From the NCBI GenBank assembly GCA_023380915.1, contig JAMCSM010000081.1, positions 1-10,591 of the forward strand: 10,591 nt of DNA, read 5' to 3'. The stretch comes from Actinomycetota bacterium. GTDB taxonomy: Bacteria > Actinomycetota > Humimicrobiia > Humimicrobiales > Humimicrobiaceae. The position numbers and the translations under genes are program-made. The notes below the pieces were generated by a model that saw only the letters and a list, made by a program, of their open reading frames with translations, was not told where the DNA came from and did no database searches. Positions 5,667-10,591 of the stretch are shown here, in pieces (position 1 is the stretch's first letter; each line of letters opens with the position of its first letter).

Positions 5667-6494
5667 TCATAGCATATCATTTACTTTAACCAGTTCATAT
5701 CCTTCAGATATCAAACCGTTAATAATCTCCGGCAGAGCCTGAATCGTTTCATAACCCCCCACATGCATTAAAATGATGCCATTACCAGAAGCTTTGTTTA
5801 ATACCCTGTTGACCAGGTAATCCTTTGTGATTTTTACGCCATTTAATTCTTCAGCCCAGTCATAACTATCTACAGTCCACAGGATGGTATAAGGATAACC
5901 TTCTTGTTTTAATATCCTTAATATCCTTTTATCGTATTCACCGTATGGAGGACGAAATAAGTTCGGCAAATAGCCGGTTGTTTCTCTTATAATGTCCGTT
6001 GTTCCACGAATCTCGTTTTCAACTTCTGCGTCTGTCATTGTACTCATATGGCCATGGGTCAGGGAATGGTTTTCCAAGTCATGCCCTCGATTGACGATTT
6101 CTGTTGCGAGATCCGGATGGTCCTTCACCCACAATCCTCTAACGAAAAACGTTGCTTTTACATTGTATTTATCAAGCAGGTTTAAAAGTGCCTCTGTATT
6201 TTCATAGAGCCATCCTGCATCAAAGGTTAATGCAATTTGTTTCGTTTCGTGATTGACGATACCTTCTCTTATTACTATTGATACCTCTGCAGTTGTTTCT
6301 TCTTTAGGAGCATCTGCAGCTGTTTCTCTTGCTTTAGTAGTCTGAATAGAAGTTTGGTCTGCTTTATTTTCTATGCTATCAGAAGACACAGTTTTCTTTG
6401 TTGGTGTAATTCCACAAAGATTACAGGTAGCAGCAGTGCCAACTAGGGTTAATAATATAAGAATGGAAATTAATGGAAATAGCTTGTTTTTCAT
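5667..6494 (-). CDS. Exported polysaccharide deacetylase (CE4, NodB homology domain)
   Basis: A 275-residue enzyme with an N-terminal signal or anchor (KNK, then a hydrophobic stretch at residues 6-23), a Thr/Ala/Glu-rich linker (30-72), and a NodB domain from about 85 to the end. Motif 1 is TFDAGW (90-95): catalytic base D92 is kept, but the usual second, metal-binding aspartate is alanine 93. Motif 2 is HSLTH with metal ligands H143 and H147; motif 3 is RPPYG (181-185); motif 4 is DSYDW (209-213); motif 5 is ILMH with catalytic H244. It probably deacetylates N-acetylated sugars of peptidoglycan or another envelope polysaccharide outside the membrane. Cys24 and Cys27 follow the hydrophobic core, but no canonical lipobox precedes them. 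The ATG is the only sensible start; it has no ribosome binding site and the -10 box ends six bp upstream. Substrate is not determinable. Confidence 0.9.
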   Translation of the reverse strand: MKNKLFPLISILILLTLVGTAATCNLCGITPTKKTVSSDSIENKADQTSIQTTKARETAADAPKEETTAEVSIVIREGIVNHETKQIALTFDAGWLYENTEALLNLLDKYNVKATFFVRGLWVKDHPDLATEIVNRGHDLENHSLTHGHMSTMTDAEVENEIRGTTDIIRETTGYLPNLFRPPYGEYDKRILRILKQEGYPYTILWTVDSYDWAEELNGVKITKDYLVNRVLNKASGNGIILMHVGGYETIQALPEIINGLISEGYELVKVNDML

Positions 6495-6500
6495 ATAAAA

Positions 6501-6506
6501 ATTATA
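6501..6506 (-). promoter_or_regulatory. -10 box placing transcription start at the deacetylase ATG
   Basis: On the minus strand this is a perfect TATAAT six bp before the ATG at 6494; normal -10-to-start spacing puts the first transcribed base at or next to the ATG. There is no good -35; the inverted repeat at 6511-6530 occupies that region. It suggests a leaderless mRNA, or a chance box with the real promoter farther upstream. Confidence 0.4.
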
Positions 6507-6510
6507 CTCT

Positions 6511-6530
6511 TTTATTGTTAAAACAATAAA
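6511..6530. promoter_or_regulatory. 9-bp inverted repeat upstream of the deacetylase gene, possible operator
   Basis: TTTATTGTT (6511-6519) and AACAATAAA (6522-6530) are perfect complements separated by two bases. It lies just upstream of the -10 box at 6506-6501 and covers the -35 region, a position typical of an operator for a dimeric regulator. It does not match a regulator site that I can name with confidence. Confidence 0.45.
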
Positions 6531-6730
6531 TTTATGTTATGTGAGGTATTATCTGGCAGTTTGTATATGTATAAATGAGATTTATTTATTACATAAACTT
6601 AGTTCATTTATAATAACTGTGGCAGTGTTATCTACAGTATAATCTCCAGGTGCTTTCTAAATTATTCTTTATTTTTAATAAATCTTTTAAATGTATATTA
6701 CAGCTTTAAGAAGAAAATATAAATTTAAAT

Positions 6731-6787
6731 CCTGACCACAATGCCCAGCCACAGCAAGCACCACAAAAAGTGACCACTTTCCCTCAT
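6731..6787. mobile_element. GC-rich patch with TGACCAC repeats, possible IS21-type end remnant
   Basis: This stretch is about half G+C against a very AT-rich intergenic background. It holds two direct copies of TGACCAC (6733-6739 and 6771-6777), and the second is embedded in AAAGTG-AC-CACTTT (6767-6780). Repeated (G)TGACCACTTTT motifs are, from memory, typical of the multiple terminal repeats of IS21-family elements. No transposase (istA/istB) or second end is in the window, so this would be a relic. It ends about nine bp from the protease stop codon. Confidence 0.3.
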
Positions 6788-6796
6788 TAAGAGAAA

Positions 6797-7552
6797 TTAA
6801 ATATCATTTTTAATTCTATCAAGTGCTTCAAGTATTACACTTATAGGAGTATATTCACCGTCTTCTTTAATCATTATACCAACCACATGACATTTTGAAT
6901 TAAGTACGGGACTTCCACTTTCACCTTCTTTTGCATCCTTATACCGCTTAACAAGATTTAGATGTCTTTCTATATTGCCAAGTACATATTGAGGTGTCTG
7001 ATCTTCGTCAGTACCAGTAGGGTATAGACCTGTTCTGATAATATATGGATCATAGAAAATAGCATAATCAATATTGCTGTTGTAATTACTCTTATAATCA
7101 ATTAGTTTTAAAGAAATAAAGTCATCCTTATTATTAGCCTTGAATTTAAAATTCTCATATTTTTTTCCATCCATCTCCACACAATGGCCTGCTGTAATAA
7201 CATAATATTTATCATTATACATTATCGAAAATGCAGTAAAGTCTATGGCTTCCTTCCGCTCACCAGTGTCTGCTGTTGCAAAAAATACTGTTGATAAAAT
7301 AAGATTGGTATTATTCATGAGAAGTTCTGCACTTGAAAGTCTTGCAATTCTAGCATTGAAATCTTTATCAAATTTTGTTATATAACCTGTGAGATCTGAA
7401 ATATTTTTGCTAATTAAATTGACTTGTTTTGTTATGTTTCTTAATCCAAAGAATGAAATTAATGAAGACGCCAGGAACATTGTTGCAATAATATAAATTA
7501 TTACAAACTTTGGTTTTAATAAAAATTTTGATCTATCATTGAATTTTTTCAA
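6797..7552 (-). CDS. Membrane-anchored trypsin-like serine protease
   Basis: A 251-residue protein. The N-terminus is basic (KKFNDRSKFLLKPK), then one membrane segment at residues 16-35 (FVIIYIIATMFLASSLISFF), then a helical, probably coiled-coil stalk (37-75), then a chymotrypsin-fold domain. The triad is visible: H123 in VITAGHC, D162 in NIDYAIF, S212 in GESGSPV. Cys124 and Cys221 could pair. With basic residues before the membrane segment, the protease domain should face outward, suiting envelope or extracellular proteolysis. No PDZ domain is present, unlike DegP/HtrA, and the domain is small (Trypsin_2-like). The best start is a TTG at 7552, because an in-frame stop lies a few codons upstream and the next ATG (residue 25) falls inside the membrane segment; its ribosome binding site is weak. 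A sensor or pseudo-protease role is less likely as all triad residues are present. Confidence 0.82.
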   Translation of the reverse strand: MKKFNDRSKFLLKPKFVIIYIIATMFLASSLISFFGLRNITKQVNLISKNISDLTGYITKFDKDFNARIARLSSAELLMNNTNLILSTVFFATADTGERKEAIDFTAFSIMYNDKYYVITAGHCVEMDGKKYENFKFKANNKDDFISLKLIDYKSNYNSNIDYAIFYDPYIIRTGLYPTGTDEDQTPQYVLGNIERHLNLVKRYKDAKEGESGSPVLNSKCHVVGIMIKEDGEYTPISVILEALDRIKNDI

Positions 7553-7582
7553 TTTAATATAAAATATTCTAGCTTTTTAGTA

Positions 7583-7588
7583 ATTATA
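7583..7588 (-). promoter_or_regulatory. Candidate -10 box for the protease gene
   Basis: A perfect TATAAT on the minus strand, 30 bp before the TTG start, giving a leader of about 24 nt. There is no matching -35 and the region is nearly all A and T, so the call is weak. The rest of the 209-bp gap to the dehydrogenase gene holds no other convincing signal. Confidence 0.3.
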
Positions 7589-7761
7589 TTACAGTATTTT
7601 ATATTATAATTAATAGATATCATAAAAAGTTAAGATATTAAACAGTAAACTGCTACAAGTTTTTTAAGCTGAAATATGTATGCAGTAATTTCTGGAGGTT
7701 TTCTGTTATGCTCAAGTATCTTTAAAATAAGTATTGAAAAGGCATCAGCATCTAATTATTT

Positions 7762-8730
7762 CTAATTAACCCTGCATGTCGGTGCCTGACCGACAGCAAC
7801 TCTGATTATTTCATCGAAGCTCATTTTAAAGGATAGTTCTTTGGATTTTGGCGATATTCCGGCATTATGTGGGCTAAAAATAATATTATCAAGTTTTAAT
7901 AACGGATTATCCATAGAAAGTGGTTCTTCAGAGAAAACATCCAATGCAGCTCCTACTATTTTCTCTTCTTTTAAATATTTAATCAGGATATTTTCATTGA
8001 TTAATTTCCCCCGGCCTAAATTTATTACAACACAATCCTTTCTTAATAACTTGAACTGTTCCTCATCCAGCATATTTTCAGTTTCTTTTGTTAAAGGGCA
8101 GACTAAAATAATATATTTGCAGGATTTTAAAATCTCATTAAGAGATACACTTTTTACATTATATTTTTTTTCATCAATTGCTGTATAGGGGTCATAAACA
8201 TAGGTATAGACTCTGAAAGGACTTAATTTTTCAGCTATCATCTTTCCGATGTTTCCAAATCCAATTATACCAACCTTTTCCCCCCAAATGGATTCCATAT
8301 TTTCATAGCCCTGACCGAGTTTTGTCCATTTGCCTTGTTTGACGAGATTATGATATTGGGGGATATTTCTTATAAATGAAAGTAGCAAAGCAACAGCATG
8401 GGTGGATACTTCGTCTGCACAAAATCCTGGAGTATTGCTTACGCAAATATTGTGTTTTGCGGCAATTTTATAGTTGACATTATCATATCCTATACCTCTT
8501 CTAAGGATTGCTTTTAATTTTGGTAAATTTTCTATTACTCTTTGTGTAATCGCTGTATATCCCTGATCAAAAATTATATCTGCATCTTTAGCGTATTTTA
8601 AAAAATCCTCTTCATTTTCACAGTCTGTTCCAATATATTCAATATTATGTTTCTTTAATAAATCAACATGTTCCTTCAATATAGGTGCATGTGAAATGTG
8701 GTCATTAAAAACTATTATTTTCTTTTCCAT
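7762..8730 (-). CDS. NAD-dependent D-2-hydroxyacid dehydrogenase (phosphoglycerate dehydrogenase-like)
   Basis: A 322-residue cytoplasmic dehydrogenase of normal length without a regulatory ACT domain. The catalytic domain starts MEKKIIVFNDH and includes RRGIGYDNVNYKIAAKHNICVSNTPG (77-102), a block shared with SerA-type enzymes. The nucleotide-binding domain has GFGNIG (157-162) and the ribose-binding D180 at the end of strand 2 (VYDPY), which favours NAD over NADP. Catalytic residues are R240 (LGRGKLIN), E269 (DVFSEEPL) and H288 (SPHNAG). It would interconvert a 2-oxoacid and a D-2-hydroxyacid. Phosphoglycerate is possible but the substrate is not certain: no serine-pathway gene is nearby, whereas a uroporphyrinogen-decarboxylase-like gene lies upstream on the same strand, so a catabolic role is equally likely. 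The ATG follows a strong site, GAGGAG, six nt upstream. Confidence 0.9.
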   Translation of the reverse strand: MEKKIIVFNDHISHAPILKEHVDLLKKHNIEYIGTDCENEEDFLKYAKDADIIFDQGYTAITQRVIENLPKLKAILRRGIGYDNVNYKIAAKHNICVSNTPGFCADEVSTHAVALLLSFIRNIPQYHNLVKQGKWTKLGQGYENMESIWGEKVGIIGFGNIGKMIAEKLSPFRVYTYVYDPYTAIDEKKYNVKSVSLNEILKSCKYIILVCPLTKETENMLDEEQFKLLRKDCVVINLGRGKLINENILIKYLKEEKIVGAALDVFSEEPLSMDNPLLKLDNIIFSPHNAGISPKSKELSFKMSFDEIIRVAVGQAPTCRVN

Positions 8731-8848
8731 TTTATCTCCTCATATTTAAAATATTTATTTATTATTTTATTTATTTATTATTTGTTTCCATTTGAGTAAA
8801 TATCAGTAATTAACCCATGTGTATTTAATCTTTCTTCTTTCATTAAGT

Positions 8849-8968
8849 TCAATCCCTATAAAACACCCGGTCTCCGCCTAAGCCGTTTACGAAGATCCAG
8901 CCGAACCACTTTGATTGGAAAATACCTGTATCTATTTCTGCAGCATTTTCATAATAACTTGCTGTAAG
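8849..8968 (-). other. In-frame open stretch after the stop of the UroD-like gene, GC-rich
   Basis: Directly after the TAA of the upstream gene (8971-8969) the same frame stays open for 39 codons until a TGA at 8851-8849. Its second half reads FGWIFVNGLGGDRVFYRD, which looks like a real protein end, and bases 8861-8920 are about half G+C against an AT-rich background. It could be the relic of another gene's C-terminus brought next to this gene, an ancestral end cut off by a new stop, or chance. There is no start codon with a ribosome binding site for it. The remaining part of this gap (8731-8848) is AT-rich with TTTA-type simple repeats. Confidence 0.35.
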
Positions 8969-10288
8969 TTAATCGTATCTTCTTCCAATTTCGTCTCTTA
9001 CAATCTTAACCCAATTTACTACATTGTCTGGATTTTGACCAAGAGTATGGTTATCTTTCATTATTATCTCCGTGATACATCCCTTTGTAATATCAAGAAA
9101 ATTGGAAATCTCTTCTCTTAGATGTTCTTCATTTATTTCATGAACTGCAAGTTCTGACGGTGCAGGTTTATAAGAAAAAATATATTCATCTTTTAAATTA
9201 TCCACCATCTTTTCCACACTAGCCCATGCACTTACTGAAACTCTTCTTAAATTAGGTGCTTTTTTTATTACTTCCCACCTTTTATCTAATGGCTCACAGC
9301 ATCCATAGCAGTTAAGTCCAAACCTTTCCATAATCGGTATCTGATATCTGAAAACAAATTCTTCAAACATTGCCGGTGAAACACTTACAGTTTCCTGGCT
9401 TTCTGCAAATCCCCAGAGATCTTGTGTCTTTATATTATTACAGCTTATTTCTCTCCTAGGTATTTCATAGCTGTAGCCCAAACCACCAGAGCCTACATAT
9501 TCTCCATTACTATTCAAAGTCAATAATTTATTTTCTTCTAAAAAATTCAATTTTTTAATACTATCATCTCTTAATCTTGCCATGACTTTGTGAATAAGCT
9601 CAGGCTTGTCATAAAAATAAATCAGCATATTTTCTAAACCTACTAGTCTTGCAAGATCATAGGTAAGACCAAAACTCCACCACCAGAGCCCTTTTAGTTT
9701 TGGTGTCAATAAATCTTTAAATACACTGCAAGCAAGTTCAAAAGTTTCAAGGGTTGTCTTATAATCTATTATTATTTTCGGTTCTTTAATTTTATCTAAA
9801 TCTTCCATATTTTTTATTTGGGCTTCCCAGACATAAGAACCACCATCTTTACCGCCATGAACTATTTCCTTATCTAACCATTCTTTGCTTTCATGGGTAT
9901 AACCAATATCAAAATAAGGTTCTATGGGTTTGTCATCCTTCATTCTTTCACCATAAAAAATTTCTTTGCGTAGTATTATTTCCCATCTTCTTGCAATAGA
10001 ACCTTCGCACTCAAGCATATTTTCAGTTATTATTTCATTCCAGCCATTTTCAGGGTCACAAAATACAATAGGTTTATCAGTTTTAAGAAAATTATGTTCG
10101 TACCAGAGGTACCTTTTTCCCTCGTTTTCTTTTGTTACTGAATAATCTCTAACTTTTTCAGCTAATTTCCTTAAAATTTCTTTATCTTTTTTATTTATAC
10201 AAACCTCACCTTTCCTACCACTAGCGAACAGACATGCCTGACCATAATTCACTTCAGTCCAAACTCCTGTTGCATTTAAAACAACCAT
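8969..10288 (-). CDS. Uroporphyrinogen-decarboxylase-like protein (corrinoid methyltransferase superfamily)
   Basis: A 439-residue member of the UroD/MtaA/CIMS-like superfamily. Recognisable parts: KKDKEILRKLAEKV (33-46), the conserved KPIVFCDPENGWNEI (72-86), a Trp-rich core WWWSFGLTYDLARL (202-215), FVFRYQIPIMERFGLNCYGCCEPLDKRWEVI (311-341) with C327, C330 and C331 where related methyltransferases carry zinc-thiolate ligands, and a C-terminal GCITEIIMKDNHTLGQNPDNV. It is not a haem-pathway HemE. Related proteins often act as methyltransferases with corrinoid partners, but the substrate here is unknown and no corrinoid protein lies in the window. The ATG at 10288 follows GAGGAA. The first 30 residues (including VLNATGVWTE) are not expected for the family, which usually begins near residue 31, so the true start is unclear. 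Confidence 0.85.
   Translation of the reverse strand: MVVLNATGVWTEVNYGQACLFASGRKGEVCINKKDKEILRKLAEKVRDYSVTKENEGKRYLWYEHNFLKTDKPIVFCDPENGWNEIITENMLECEGSIARRWEIILRKEIFYGERMKDDKPIEPYFDIGYTHESKEWLDKEIVHGGKDGGSYVWEAQIKNMEDLDKIKEPKIIIDYKTTLETFELACSVFKDLLTPKLKGLWWWSFGLTYDLARLVGLENMLIYFYDKPELIHKVMARLRDDSIKKLNFLEENKLLTLNSNGEYVGSGGLGYSYEIPRREISCNNIKTQDLWGFAESQETVSVSPAMFEEFVFRYQIPIMERFGLNCYGCCEPLDKRWEVIKKAPNLRRVSVSAWASVEKMVDNLKDEYIFSYKPAPSELAVHEINEEHLREEISNFLDITKGCITEIIMKDNHTLGQNPDNVVNWVKIVRDEIGRRYD
10196..10211 (-). promoter_or_regulatory. Ribosome binding site before an ATA codon, alternative start of the UroD-like gene
   Basis: AGGTGAGG (10211-10204) stands five nt before an in-frame ATA (10198-10196), which is codon 31 of the long frame and reads I-NKKDKEIL where the family usually reads M-x-KKDKEIL. 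This looks like the ancestral start with ATG changed to ATA. Either the rare ATA is used, or initiation moved to the ATG at 10288. Confidence 0.4.
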
Positions 10289-10370
10289 AAATTCCTCGAT
10301 CCATAAATTAAAAATAATAAAAGTTTTATTAATAACTAAAAAGCCTGTCCGAAAATAAAATGAATTGGTG

Positions 10371-10376
10371 ATTGTA
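10371..10376 (-). promoter_or_regulatory. Candidate -10 box for the UroD-like gene
   Basis: TACAAT on the minus strand (five of six matches), which would start transcription near 10364, about 76 nt before the ATG. There is no normal -35; the centre of the palindrome at 10386-10407 falls on the -35 position (10394-10399), as if the promoter depended on or were blocked by a bound protein. Confidence 0.3.
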
Positions 10377-10385
10377 CCTTCAGAT

Positions 10386-10407
10386 ACTAATTAATGCATT
10401 AATTAGT
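10386..10407. promoter_or_regulatory. Perfect 22-bp palindrome, possible operator
   Basis: ACTAATTAATG followed without a gap by its exact reverse complement. It lies about 98 bp upstream of the UroD-like ATG and spans the -35 region of the TACAAT box at 10376-10371. A gapless palindrome of this length fits the site of a dimeric regulator. As RNA it would form a poor hairpin, having no loop and no T-run after it, so it is not a terminator. Confidence 0.5.
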
Positions 10408-10591
10408 TATTTTATGTGCAAATCAAACTTTTATCTTTTTATTACAAAACTTTTTTGTATGTGTTAAAGATAAATTCATATAAATATGAGAATTGTTATA
10501 ATAATAAAAATTATATTAAAAAATTAAATTGTTTCAATCTTTTATATTTTTTTTGAGAAAACTAAGGTTTGAGCAAAATTTTTGCAGCTTC

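Larger units (their letters stand above)
10289..10591. other. AT-rich intergenic end of the window
   Basis: No gene is supported here. The stretch carries the upstream region of the UroD-like gene: a ribosome binding site (GAGGAA, 10297-10292), a candidate -10 and the 22-bp palindrome. It also holds a weak 7-bp hairpin (TACAAAA/TTTTGTA, 10443-10459). The last 30 bases on the minus strand read EAAKILLKP then a stop, which could be the end of a gene beyond the edge, but this is too short to support. Confidence 0.5.

Noticed and set aside
6636..6645. Plus-strand TATAAT in the deacetylase-protease gap
   Set aside because: No plus-strand gene follows for more than a kilobase and there is no -35, so it is probably a chance match.
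7692..7725. Ribosome site GGAGG followed by ATG at 7708 on the plus strand
   Set aside because: The frame ends after five codons and no gene follows, so neither a gene nor a leader peptide can be supported.
7841..8188. Plus-strand 115-codon frame opposite the dehydrogenase
   Set aside because: The opposite strand encodes the catalytic and NAD-binding motifs of the dehydrogenase; the plus frame has no motif or start signal.
8756..8785. TTTA/TTAT simple repeat as a CRISPR or regulatory repeat
   Set aside because: It is irregular low-complexity AT sequence without spacers or a constant unit.
10341..10356. AAGCCTGTCCGAAAAT, which resembles some insertion-sequence ends
   Set aside because: Only one copy is present, with no inverted partner or transposase in the window, so it cannot be told from chance.
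10562..10591. Possible end of a minus-strand gene (EAAKILLKP then stop) at the right edge
   Set aside because: Only nine codons are visible and all three frames give short stretches, so coding cannot be supported.

Overview
The window is AT-rich (roughly 30% GC by eye) and reads as a chromosomal segment of a low-GC, probably anaerobic bacterium. Bacillithiol genes, sigma-A-like promoters with TATAAT boxes, clear Shine-Dalgarno sites, and a DUF5679 zinc-ribbon gene (a family I associate with Chloroflexota, Patescibacteria and deep actinobacterial lineages) support a bacterium. They do not fix the phylum. I see no rRNA, tRNA, CRISPR array or intact transposase.

Left part (1-3645): a minus-strand pair ends at the left edge, bshC followed 11 bp later by the start of bshB (bacillithiol synthesis). 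Divergent from it is a 49-residue zinc-ribbon gene, then two consecutive terminator-like hairpins, then ilvE (branched-chain aminotransferase).

Middle part (3769-5591): two type II toxin-antitoxin loci on the minus strand, hicB-hicA and brnT-brnA, bracket one plus-strand gene for a 170-residue protein that I cannot assign. This is the most accessory-looking stretch. Start codons of hicB and brnA are better placed at internal ATGs with good ribosome binding sites. brnT appears to be read from a nearly leaderless mRNA, while brnA has a strong ribosome binding site inside brnT. A small palindrome sits on the brnTA -10 box.

Right part (5667-10288), all minus strand: an exported CE4 (NodB-type) polysaccharide deacetylase with a leaderless-looking promoter and a 20-bp inverted repeat; a 57-bp GC-rich patch with TGACCAC repeats that could be an IS21-type end remnant; a membrane-anchored trypsin-like protease; a D-2-hydroxyacid dehydrogenase; and a uroporphyrinogen-decarboxylase-like protein with an odd N-terminal extension and an odd in-frame open stretch after its stop. 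A perfect 22-bp palindrome lies upstream of that last gene.

I did not find a clearly new multi-gene system. The best candidates for something undescribed are the orphan gene between the two toxin-antitoxin loci, and the uroporphyrinogen-decarboxylase-like gene with its anomalous ends and upstream palindrome.
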